Part shown: piece by piece, positions 1-7,177 of the stretch | How the letters are laid out: each line of letters begins with the position of its first letter | How positions within the stretch are numbered: the stretch's first letter is position 1 | Assembly (NCBI GenBank): GCA_009663005.1 | Contig: VIGQ01001891.1 | Span: 15,001 to 25,000 of the forward strand | Length of the DNA stretch: 10,000 bases | Origin: Actinidia chinensis | Lineage: Eukaryota; Streptophyta; Magnoliopsida; Ericales; Actinidiaceae | Reading direction: 5' to 3' | The notes under the pieces: model-generated | The model's input: the letters and a program-made list of their open reading frames with translations, nothing else | Database searches by the model: none | Told to the model about the DNA's origin: nothing | Program-made: the position numbers and the translations under genes

Positions 1-233
1 AAGAAGGTGTGGAAGTAGGGAGAGACGTCTTCGTCCTATCCGCCTTTCGTGCTGACACGACACAAATGTATCCAGAAACGGACATGTTTTAATTATTTTT
101 TTCAATTTTAGTAAGTAATGCTTTAATCCAACAAACATTACTATCTAAAAATATTCAAAAAAAAATATTTTAGTAATGCTTTACAAAACTAAAAAAATAA
201 AAAGACTAGTGATTTTCACTCTTTTTTCTCATT
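1..233. other. AT-rich intergenic DNA with a small foldback
   Basis: No coding sequence is supported. A bulged inverted repeat pairs 136-155 with 164-178 (CATTACTA facing TAGTAATG, with AT-rich inner arms). The 12-mer AGTAATGCTTTA also occurs twice in direct orientation, at 114-125 and 172-183. The first ~60 bases are more GC-rich and could be the end of an upstream feature, but nothing identifies it. Confidence 0.4.
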
Positions 234-436
234 GAACTCTTTTTGTTGTCTTTATATGATAAATTTACATAAATAATTGCTTTTCCTTTTCATTTAAAAT
301 ATTTATTCACTTATAAAAATCTGGTTGAATATTATGTGAACTCTTTTTTGTCTTATTATGATGAATTTACATCAATATTATTTTTTATTTAAAATATTTA
401 TGTTTTATTTAATTATAAAATATTTGCATATTATGC
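234..436. repeat. Diverged tandem duplication, two units of ~100 bp
   Basis: Unit 1 (234-337) and unit 2 (338-436) both begin GAACTCTTTTT and share AATTTACAT, TTTAAAATATTTAT and the closing ATTATG in the same order and spacing, with small indels between. The units directly abut. No coding potential and no recognised family. The clear divergence suggests an old event. Confidence 0.75.
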
Positions 437-2520
437 GATCAAAAAATACCTCACAGGTTAAAAAAAAGTCTATAGACAGGCTATAAGATAGAGATGATGT
501 TGTATGAATAAAATGTGGGGGCTTCTAAGAAGCAATAGGCGTAGGCTATTGATGGTTGATAAGGGGAAGTGATATGATTATGATGGTGACGACATTAGAG
601 AAAATGACAGATCGAATTAATATTAAATTGCGATAGTTAAAAAATAATATAATGAATTAAAATTTCATGGGATTTGGTAATCAATAGAGCTCAATGACGT
701 AAAAAAAAATTCATGTAGCCGGATTTCATAATTGAGACAAATGCTTAGTTTGATTTGAGCATATTTGATATGAAATTTTTGTATAAAAATACGGGTAAAC
801 TACTCCTCCCATAAGAAAAATCAGGCCAAGGAAAGAAAATGGACTCAATTGCAAAACTATTGACTCAACTAAATTGAGCGCGATTTGATCTGTATATAAA
901 ACGGTTGATTTTGGTTTTCAGAATGAATACTATTGTTATAGTGTGAGATCGGCAAGTATTTATAAACGGAACTCAACCACATAAAAAATAGAGTGCTTTC
1001 AAATGGTGTCACAGTTATGACCTCTTCATGGTATATTTTCCTGTTGGTTCCTGGTCCAGGTTCATTCAGCCATGGTTCGTGACTTCAGTCAATTCTTAAT
1101 AGCCAATGTACCACCCCCAATAGCACGGTGTTGCATGGGACGGATGATTGTCTAATGTGTTGGTTTTAAAAATGTGATTCGCAACAAACATATTTCAAAA
1201 GAACAATTTCATTTATATTCAAATAATGTTTGGAAATACAATTTTAAACCGGTAAAGAAGAAATTGTTTAACCGGTTGAAAAATTAAAGAAATATAAAAA
1301 TACTAAATAAAATGTACAAGAAAACTGAATAAAAAAAATACAAAACAGTATAGGCTGAGCATTGCATCGCAGTCTTCTTAAGAAAGATCGATTGCCTACC
1401 GAGGGTGTTGTAGGTGAGTTACGTCTTCTCCAAAAATAAAACAAGTCAAACACTAAACGTAGGAACATTCCTTACGGCAGCCTTGGCGAACAAAACTTTA
1501 TTTGTCTCTCTCTCAAAGAACTCAAATGCAAGAAGTATTTGTTGGTGTGTTTACACCCTTAAAAAAACAAATAGCCTTGTGTAGATAAAATCATGACTTT
1601 CATGTAATAACCTCAGCCTAAACACCCAATCATGAGGGTGTTTCATGGCCTCCAAAACTGCCTACTTATAACAACTCTTAATTGCCTGAAAAATAACCAA
1701 CTTCTAATTTGTTTAATAGTTGTTAATTGCATCCCTTTGGATTGCTAACAACTACTCTTAAAGCTGAAAATAAATCTGTCCTTGGGTTTTATTCATAAAT
1801 TTCAAACAATTTTCCCCCATGAATAAAAATTCAGTAGACAGATTCAGACATACGAGAGAGAGATTGGATAATTCGTATATAGGATAGGTAATTTTTGGCT
1901 TAAACCTTCCTGTGAGTTCCATCGATTTTACAAAAGACTAGTGGGTGAGCCCGCATGAACTGTGCTACTATCAATGTAAATTAGATATAAATACATACAA
2001 GAATTTCTCCTACGCGTTCAGTCCTCACTGTTGTGTCCAATTTTGGGAATAGAATTTCTTTTAGTTTTGCAAGTATTTTCTCAAAAATTCCGTCTCCCAA
2101 ATTTTTAAAAAAGCGCCCAATTTCATACTCAAAATAGGTGACTTCTTTTCAGAATATCATTATACCCAGTCTGGCTCACCAGCGACAAAGAGTCATTAAA
2201 TGCGAAATACTTTAACCTTATCTACAATCATTGTGCTAACGGGTATGGTTTTTTAACTTACAATGATATTGTTAGATATACGCAAGTAGATGTATCATTA
2301 AATCTAGATTTTGGATTTTCAGTCATCTATGTTGGGTTTTCCTTCATGATACCTTTTTCTTCATAGGTTTTTAACCCATTTATTTTGATGCTAGAAACAA
2401 CTAAAACTATCAGGTAATCATTGGTAAGCGATCCGCAATCATTGTCAGTTGACTCACATAGTTATAGGGCCAACTCCACGTGAGAGCAACTATTCTAATG
2501 GCATTATGTATACGACGAAT
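437..2520. other. Intergenic DNA, no gene recognised
   Basis: About 2.1 kb with no convincing ORF; the longest is a short Phe/Leu-rich minus-strand frame at 1268-1468 with the composition of translated AT-rich DNA. There are two ACCGGT sites 23 bp apart (1248-1253, 1271-1276) and one isolated CACGTG (2477-2482). The stretch around 1380-1850 (clusters of CTCTCTC, a TTTTCCCCCATG stretch) could be old transposon remains, but no terminal repeats, primer site or coding motif was found. Confidence 0.4.
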
Positions 2521-2592
2521 ATATTGTGAGAGGATATTATTAGTTTATTATATTGTGAGATGATATATGTGTGAAAATGAGATTTTCACATA
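2521..2592. repeat. Short direct repeat followed by a perfect hairpin
   Basis: ATATTGTGAG starts at 2521 and again at 2550, followed by AGGATAT and ATGATAT respectively (one mismatch in 17). Just downstream, TGTGAAAAT (2570-2578) and ATTTTCACA (2582-2590) form a perfect 9-bp stem with a 3-nt loop. No T-run or gene context makes it a terminator. It is probably a small mobile-element relic or chance AT-rich structure. Confidence 0.55.
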
Positions 2593-2988
2593 GAAAATAT
2601 TAATCTTTGATTTTGGTAATTTTAAATTAGTTCATAGTCGGTGATGAGATTGAACTCTTATTTACGAAAAGTATAATACTATTAATCTTGATAAGATAGT
2701 TTATTTCGACCAACAGAATAGATAATTTTAGATTAAAGTATTGATATATTAAGAATATACTGAACTGCATTATCGTAAGAAAATAATCATATAAAACTAT
2801 CGCTTATGAGGAAATTTTACATTTGTATTGCAATGACTCTAATCTTAAGGAGAAATGATGAACTAAAGTTCTTGATATGTTCAACTGTGATTTAGCATGA
2901 GTAAGGCTAATTAAGATCAAAACAATCGGTATCTTGGGTGATCATTGTTAGGTTTATGGGTATTACTAATTCTCAATATGAAATCTCA

Positions 2989-3054
2989 CTCTCTTCTTTA
3001 AGAGAGAGGGTATCAATTGTGAGTAATTATATTAGTCATTAAAATAATGACTAA
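2989..3054. repeat. Two adjacent stem-loops at the left edge of the GGT tract
   Basis: The first stem is CTCTCTT (2989-2995) with AAGAGAG (3000-3006), loop 4 nt. The second is TTAGTCATTA (3032-3041) with TAATGACTAA (3045-3054), a perfect 10 bp with a 3-nt loop. The second overlaps CATTAAAATAAT (3037-3048), which recurs at 3585-3596 on the other side of the GGT-rich tract. This hints that both may border one inserted unit, but target-site duplications were not found. Confidence 0.55.
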
Positions 3055-3480
3055 ATTCGCATGGTAGAAGGTGATGGTGGGGGTGGAGGTAGAAGGTGAT
3101 GGTGGTGGTATTCGTAGGTAGAAGGAGGTAGTGGTGGAGGTAGAAGGTGGAGCGGCGACAACGACAAGAGTAGTAGTGTTTGAATGTGGTGGTGATTAGG
3201 TATGGTATTGGTATTTGAGAGATGGTGGAGGTGTATGTGGCGATTGCTGTTGTAACGATGAAATGGTAATAGGGGTGGAGAGTAGTTGGATGTGGAGATG
3301 GCTGCACGTAGAATGTGTGTAGAGGTGGAGCGTCGTGGTGGTGGGGTGGTGGCACTTATAGCATGGTGGTAAACAAAGAGTGGAGGGTTTGGTTCGGAGG
3401 GTCGCAATGGTGGGAAGCGACAATGGGGGTTGTATGAAAATATGATGGTGGCTATGGTGGTGTGTTGTTGGTCACGTGAT
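3055..3480. repeat. GGT/GGA-rich degenerate minisatellite-like tract
   Basis: The + strand is strongly biased to G and T/A, full of GGTGG and GGTGATGG words. GGTAGAAGG occurs at 3063, 3088, 3117 and 3139; the first two copies extend to an identical 18-mer 25 bp apart. The right half is less regular. Long minus-strand frames here are His/Pro/Thr-rich (CAC and CCA codons) and overlap in all three phases, as expected from composition rather than a gene. A TCACGTGA palindrome lies at the right end (3472-3479). Confidence 0.75.
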
Positions 3481-4249
3481 AGAATTATATTTGTGCATGT
3501 TTAATGCATATCAAATACATTTACAAATTCAATTAGAGTTTAAATAGTTACTTGTTACTTAATTTTAACTTACATTTTAAAGGGCATTAAAATAATAAGT
3601 GATGCACATTATTGTTATTATTTGTTGAACCTGACCTACATAAAGAATGGAAGGCCCTTTTTGATTCCTATTTTATAGACCAAGTTCAAAACTTTGGGAA
3701 AATTGAAAATGTAAAAGTGTAATGTGTGTACAAGGCTAAAAATTACACCTTCCTAATTTTGTGACCTTAGGCATGATTTTTAATGGCCCATGCCTTAGGC
3801 CAGCTATGACCCCAAATATTTACTAAAAAAAATCAGTTTTTTAGTAAAAAAAATCATCCCAAAAAAATTCAAGTCCAAATCGATCTAGTTTAACAGTTTT
3901 GTTAACGCACTGCCCTGCAAATAGTTAAAAAACACTTATTATCAAAATAGTTAGAACTGACCTGAATATTTTACATCTTTTAAATAAAAACTTTAAGAAT
4001 ATTAAAATGTTTTTATTTTGTCTATATTCCCTGCCTTGTTCGGCTTTTCCATAATTTAAGCCCTTGATTGTCGAATTTCTGTTGAAAATGCTCTCATTAA
4101 ATCATTTTTCTTATAAAAGAAGAAATATTTGCACTTTAACATTTTTGGTCCAAAAGGATAAGTATGCCATGACATAATCACACGCCCTCGTTTCCTACGA
4201 ACCTACCTTATCACCCCCGTTTAGTCTAGTAACCACCCTCTCCTCTCGC
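3481..4249. other. Intergenic DNA and upstream region of the NAC locus
   Basis: No ORF is supported. TTTACTAAAAAAAATCA (from 3819) recurs 21 bp on with one mismatch, and TACTAAAAAA (3821-3830) pairs perfectly with TTTTTTAGTA (3837-3846). AAATAATAA (3590-3598) and TTATTATTT (3615-3623) are inverted. The last ~100 bases become pyrimidine-rich (CACCCTCTCCTCTCG), as often seen in plant proximal promoters. Confidence 0.45.
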
Positions 4250-4255
4250 CACGTG
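4250..4255 (+). promoter_or_regulatory. G-box / ABRE-like element in the NAC promoter
   Basis: CACGTG lies in the context GCCACGTGTA; its reverse complement CACGTGGC is the classic ABA-response element core. It sits 16 bp upstream of the TATA box. ATAF1-type NAC genes are known to respond to ABA, drought and wounding, so position and context fit. Binding (bZIP/ABF or bHLH factors) is inferred, not shown. Confidence 0.6.
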
Positions 4256-4271
4256 TACCCTTCGACCTCCT

Positions 4272-4279
4272 TATATATT
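4272..4279 (+). promoter_or_regulatory. TATA box of the NAC locus
   Basis: TATATATT is followed by a pyrimidine-rich CCCCTCTCTCCC stretch, the usual layout of a plant core promoter. It lies 83 bp upstream of the former start codon, giving an estimated transcription start near 4300-4310 and a 5' leader of roughly 45-55 nt. Confidence 0.7.
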
Positions 4280-4330
4280 CCCCTCTCTCCCGTGCTTTCA
4301 AGTTTCAGTTTTTCAAACCCACTAAATTCT

Positions 4331-4344
4331 AGAGAGAGAGAGAG
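4331..4344 (+). repeat. GA microsatellite in the 5' leader
   Basis: Seven AG dinucleotides, followed by TTGTAGAGAGA, lie between the inferred transcription start and the exon 1 coding part. GA/CT repeats are common in plant 5' leaders and can bind GAGA-type (BPC) factors. No specific role can be assigned. Confidence 0.7.
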
Positions 4345-4354
4345 TTGTAGAGAG

Positions 4355-4515
4355 ATTGGCAGCAGAGTTGCAATTGCCCGCCGGATTATGAATCCATCCG
4401 ACGGATGAGGACTAGTGATGCATTATTTGTGGCCGTAGGTGTGCGTCGCAGCGGATGATGTTCCCATCATTTGCTGAGATTGATTGTATACAAGTATGAC
4501 CCCCTTGGCCTTCCA
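4355..4515 (+). pseudogene. NAC exon 1 (subdomains A-B), disrupted
   Basis: Encodes the start of the NAC domain. The former initiator reads ATTG (4355-4358), followed in frame by GCA GCA GAG TTG CAA TTG (A-A-E-L-Q-L), the usual lead-in to PPGFRFHPTDEE. That motif is degraded to P-A-G-L-stop-I-HPTDE, with an in-frame TGA in place of Arg. Further along, LVMHY, C-R-R-CASQ, PII, AEID, YKYDP and LP remain readable but in changing frames, because of a lost A after GATGAGG, an extra G before CCG, an extra T before GCTGAG and others. The length, 161 nt, equals the ~160 nt expected. The end (CTTCCA) is placed by homology, since the donor is lost. Confidence 0.88.
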
Positions 4516-4809
4516 TTAACTATTTTGGTCATTTTGATTCTATTCAATATTGGCTATTTTGTGGTCTTTGATCAGTTGTTTTGTGTCAATTTTGTGTCTA
4601 TGTGTATATCTCTATGCACCCATCTTATCTTATAACCATTTATGAAATTTAAAATTTTATATCATTTCTCTCTACACCCACCGCTGCCTACCACCAACCT
4701 CTTTTACCCAAGGATATTTATAAAATTTATTTTTCTCAATTTTTCTGTGAGATTTTATTTTTAAATCTGGATTTTTTGTTTAATTAATTTGCAATTTTGT
4801 GAATTACAG
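4516..4809 (+). other. NAC intron 1, donor site damaged
   Basis: This 294-nt AT-rich intron interrupts the gene after the codons for ...LP, the standard first-intron position in NAC genes. The acceptor is canonical: a T-rich tract then TGTGAATTACAG, ending at 4809. Homologous genes would read CCAG|GTAACT at the donor; here it reads CCATTAACT, so no GT is present at the boundary. It contains no other recognised feature. Confidence 0.75.
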
Positions 4810-5090
4810 GTGGCCTTGTACGGCGAGAAAGAAGGTACTTCTTCTCACCTAGGGACCGGAAATACCCGAACGGGTTCAGGCCTAAACCGGGCCGCTGTAG
4901 TGGGTACTGACGGCCCAGGAGCCGATAAGCCCTCAAGCCCACTGGGCATCCGAAGCCCGTGGGAATTAAGAAGGCCCTGGTTGTTTTACTACGCCTGAAA
5001 GCTCCAGGGGAGAGAAGACCACTGGATCATCACGAGTATAGGCTAGCCGATGTGGACGCGCTCGGCCCGCAAGAAGAGCCTAGCCTAAGG
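4810..5090 (+). pseudogene. NAC exon 2 (subdomains C-D, DNA-binding core), disrupted
   Basis: Readable blocks in order: ALYGEKE (from 4813, frame 1), then YFFSPRDRKYPNG (from 4836, frame 3) after loss of one base of the conserved Trp codon, then RAA (4888-4896, frame 1), ADKP, GIKKALV (from 4962) and HEYRLADVD (to ~5055). The hallmark GYWKATG is damaged: after GGGTAC the Trp-Lys region reads TGACGGCCCAGG, two bases short. Extra bases occur in homopolymers (AACGGGTTC, CCTAAACCGG); bases are missing in ACCACTGG and in ATCATCACGAG, where the Met of WIMHEYR should be. The exon ends CTAAGG before a canonical GTAATA donor. The total length, 281 nt, is close to the ~275 expected. Confidence 0.92.
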
Positions 5091-5442
5091 GTAATAAGAC
5101 CATTCCATCACTTATTCCTTATAGTAGGGGGTAAAATGACATTTCATTGTACCAATCAAATCACTAGAAAAGGGACGGTTGCTCTGGTCGAGTGCTTGGA
5201 CTAACGAATGGCTTTTCTTTGATCAAGTGGATCCACTGGAAACAATTACTAGTATAAAATTCTTCTGTATTAACCAAAATCTCATTAATACGTATAAAAA
5301 TGTATAAAATTTTTAATTAAGAAATTAAAAAAATCTCAAAAATAGTTAAAAATCGAACCTCACCATCATACTTAATTTTACAAAATGATGGATCGAATGA
5401 TATCTGTTGTGATTGATGGATCCTTACGGTTGTGATTTACAG
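5091..5442 (+). other. NAC intron 2
   Basis: A 352-nt AT-rich intron with a canonical donor (GTAATA, 5091) and acceptor (TGTGATTTACAG, ending 5442). It lies between the codons for ...SLR and LDDWVLCRIYNKKG, the conserved second-intron position. The reading frame opened by exon 2 runs on into the intron only as an artefact. Two GGATCC sites flank its interior (5229 and 5418); nothing else stands out. Confidence 0.85.
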
Positions 5443-5857
5443 CTTGACTATGGTCTTGTGCCGCATATACAACAAGAAGGGCTCATCGAGAAGCGAACGT
5501 CGGCGTCGCCAAATTAGCCGAAAAAGTTTCGAACATAATCCGGAATTCGTGACACAACGGCTTAGCGCTTCCGCCGGTGATTTCGCCGGCGTCGGGTGTT
5601 GTACAACGATTTTGTGTATTCGACAAATCGGATTCGGTCCCTAGCGCACACGGACTCGATCAGCCGGAGCCGTAGGCTGTCGCGGAGATCACGTGCGAAG
5701 GGAGTCAGAGCGAGCCGGCCGTTGGGGGAGAAATGCCTTGATTTTCCGTTTAAATTACATGGATGCCACCATGGACCAATGCCTCGCGTCGGCAGTTCCA
5801 GAGTAATCAATGTCGCCGTTGCAGGATATGTGCATGTACCTACAGAAGCCATTCTAA
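5443..5857 (+). pseudogene. NAC exon 3 (subdomain E and C-terminal activation region), disrupted
   Basis: It opens CTTGAC then TATGGTC, where DDW should be (two bases short), followed by VLCRIYNKKG (5450-5482). A Ser/Arg/Lys-rich linker follows, partly readable as IEKR..SASPN..PKKF. Then NDFVY (to 5619), D-K-S-D-S-V-P (5622-5642), HTDS (5647-5658), TCE (5691-5699), EKCLDFPF (5728-5751), NYMDATMDQC (5753-5782), SMSPLQDM (from 5807) and MYLQKPF, closing at TAA 5855-5857. Frames switch at TATTCGAC (a missing T), TTTAAATTAC (an extra A) and elsewhere. The apparent stop at 5804-5806 disappears if the bases are read CAG-TTC-CAG-AGT-AAT, as in relatives. Its 415 nt is a normal length for this exon. 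Confidence 0.9.
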
Positions 5858-6070
5858 TGTGTACCCGCCCCTTATTTAAAGCTTTAGGGATCCGACGCTT
5901 CTTAGTCGGTGCGTCGCGTAGCACCGGATACCCGCACGTGTCACGCGAGACTGAAAGTCTGTGAGTGGTGCGCACGTGTGGAGAGTTATGGCTGGTTTGG
6001 TCGTGTATTGTGGGGTTATAGTATGAAGTGAGATTAGTAATCCCAATGTTACAAAAATGAATTTATGTAT
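5858..6070 (+). other. NAC 3' UTR region with GC-rich hairpins
   Basis: Downstream of the stop, CGGTGC (5907-5912) pairs with GCACCG (5921-5926); the alternative pairings CGACGC (5893-5898) with GCGTCG (5911-5916) and CCGAC (5892-5896) with GTCGG (5905-5909) compete with it. CACGTG occurs at 5935-5940 and 5973-5978. The stretch then becomes AT-rich near GTAATCCCAATGTTACAAAAATG, typical of a plant 3' UTR end. No single AATAAA poly(A) signal is obvious, so the end is approximate. Confidence 0.5.
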
Positions 6071-6950
6071 ATATATCTGTATCTATATCTTGTTTTTGAT
6101 ACTCTCTCTATTAGACACTCTAATGAAGTTCTCTTTATAAAAATTAAAAGACATATTGACAGCTGGAGGAAGGCATGTCTCAATAATAGATAAAAAAGAA
6201 ATTGAATTTTTCAAATTATGTTTTAAATTTTTTTTTCCTTTTAATTTAGTGAGTGAGCATTTTCAAGATTATGAAATCTATATAAATGGTCATTTGGGGT
6301 TTAAAAGTTTTAGCAAAGAAGCGCAATGCCTTTGATGTGTGATTAAGTTCTCAACACCATAATACATACAATGTCTTGAACTGGATAGTTCAGCTTTATT
6401 ATTTGTGGTTTGTCACATTGTGATTGTGAGTTTTTGGCCGCAGATCAAATTTGACCGACTGATCGTTTGGCGGAGGTCGATAGGAGGTGGTGATCAACAT
6501 CGGTCGAGCGGACATGTTAATTGGTTTGAATTTGCAAGTTTTTAGTTGATTTTGCCTAAATGGACTTTGAATTTAATACTTTCTAAACTTTGTTTAAACT
6601 TTCTAAACATACTTTGGCCTAATATGAAACTTAAAATTTGAAGTTGTCCATGACTTCGTTTATTGGTTACGGAGTTTGCCGAAACTTTAATAATGTGGCC
6701 AATATCAGGTCTGGTGTATTACTAATTATCTGGATTCCTAACGTCACCACTCAACTCAGGTTCATTCCCTTGCCAACACGATACAATGAATTGCAATCTA
6801 ATCTCCATTTTATGGATCGACTATTCTCCTAGTTACTGAATTCCCGTCATTTGGAGAGGACTCACTCCTCCTTATCGAATCTAAATTCCCAATTCACATG
6901 ATTCCCCAGACACACACAACTTCATGGTAAAACATGGAGGGAAATGGTAA
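6071..6950. other. Intergenic DNA, no gene recognised
   Basis: No homology-supported coding sequence. ACTTTCTAAAC occurs at 6578-6588 and 6598-6608, a short tandem repeat of period 20. A 64-codon frame at 6638-6832 has no recognisable motif. The right part (after ~6500) may be the U3 portion of the adjacent LTR-like sequence, but its left edge could not be placed. Confidence 0.35.
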
Positions 6951-6959
6951 GATCCTAAA

Positions 6960-7177
6960 AAACACCCCTCAAACCTATAAAAGGTTTGATACTCCCAACG
7001 AAAACCATTGACCGCACTTTATTATTATTACTCTCTTTCCGTCTTGTTTCTGCATTTTCAGTCGTTAACTTAATCGTCGGAGGATCCTGACCAGTACATG
7101 TGGTGCCATGTTGATTCACTTTCTCACATTCGGCCACTTGGAGATCACTCCATGGTCAGCGAATTAGAACTTCATCA
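6960..7177 (+). mobile_element. Probable solo/truncated LTR (R-U5 part) of a Ty3/gypsy-like or TRIM-like retrotransposon
   Basis: CTATAAAAGG (6975-6984) looks like an LTR promoter TATA box. About 90 bp on comes CGTCGGAGGATCCTGACC (7075-7092) followed by AGTACATGTGGTGCC. A TATA box followed by a CGTCGGAGG(G/A)TCC...GGTGCC block is a recurring layout in the R/U5 region of many plant LTR retrotransposons and TRIMs (from memory, not a search). The LTR could end at TTCATCA (7171-7177). No tRNA primer-binding site, polypurine tract, gag/pol coding or matching second LTR is seen nearby, so it would be a solo or broken LTR. The U3 start and target duplication were not found. Confidence 0.5.

Larger units (their letters stand above)
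4355..5857 (+). pseudogene. ATAF1-subgroup NAC transcription factor locus, frame-disrupted (pseudogene or error-ridden gene)
   Basis: NAC proteins are plant-specific nuclear transcription factors with an N-terminal DNA-binding NAC domain and a variable C-terminal activation region; ATAF1-type members act in ABA, drought, wounding and senescence responses. All parts are present in order: a degraded PPGFRFHPTDEE start region, ALYGEKE, YFFSPRDRKYPNG, GIKKALV, HEYRLADVD, VLCRIYNKKG, a C-terminal HTDS acidic/Ser region, CLDFPF, NYMDATMDQC and the terminal SPLQDM(C)MYLQKPF. That last motif marks the ATAF1 subgroup. Both introns sit at the canonical NAC positions, so this is not a processed copy. 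Exon lengths 161, 281 and 415 nt sum to about the family norm (~285-300 codons). However, at least a dozen small indels keep switching the frame, the ATG reads ATTG, and intron 1 lacks a GT donor. As written it cannot encode a full NAC protein. Family assignment is very secure; 'pseudogene' versus 'sequence error' is open. Confidence 0.93.

Noticed and set aside
1268..1468. 66-codon minus-strand Phe-rich ORF
   Set aside because: Composition of translated AT-rich DNA, with no homology or promoter context.
2521..2592. Repeats as a CRISPR-like or phage-like array
   Set aside because: Only two imperfect short copies with a single spacer-sized gap, in clearly plant DNA.
3032..3423. Three overlapping minus-strand ORFs rich in His, Pro, Thr and Ser
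   Set aside because: They occupy all phases of the GGT-rich tract, so their openness and composition come from the repeat, not from protein selection.
5341..5400. AATCGAACCTC as a tRNA T-arm (minus strand)
   Set aside because: The rest of a cloverleaf (A box, anticodon stem, acceptor pairing) is absent and the site lies inside NAC intron 2.
4355..5857. Processed (retrotransposed) pseudogene explanation for the NAC copy
   Set aside because: Both introns, the promoter elements and the GA leader are present, and no poly-A tail or target duplication was seen.
5562..5975. 137-codon minus-strand ORF, the longest in the window
   Set aside because: It is antisense to NAC exon 3 and the GC-rich 3' UTR. 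Its Arg-rich composition is the shadow of GC-rich coding on the other strand, and no motif is present.
6638..6832. 64-codon ORF as a possible small protein gene
   Set aside because: No motif, no promoter or UTR features, and it lies beside LTR-like sequence in otherwise non-coding DNA.
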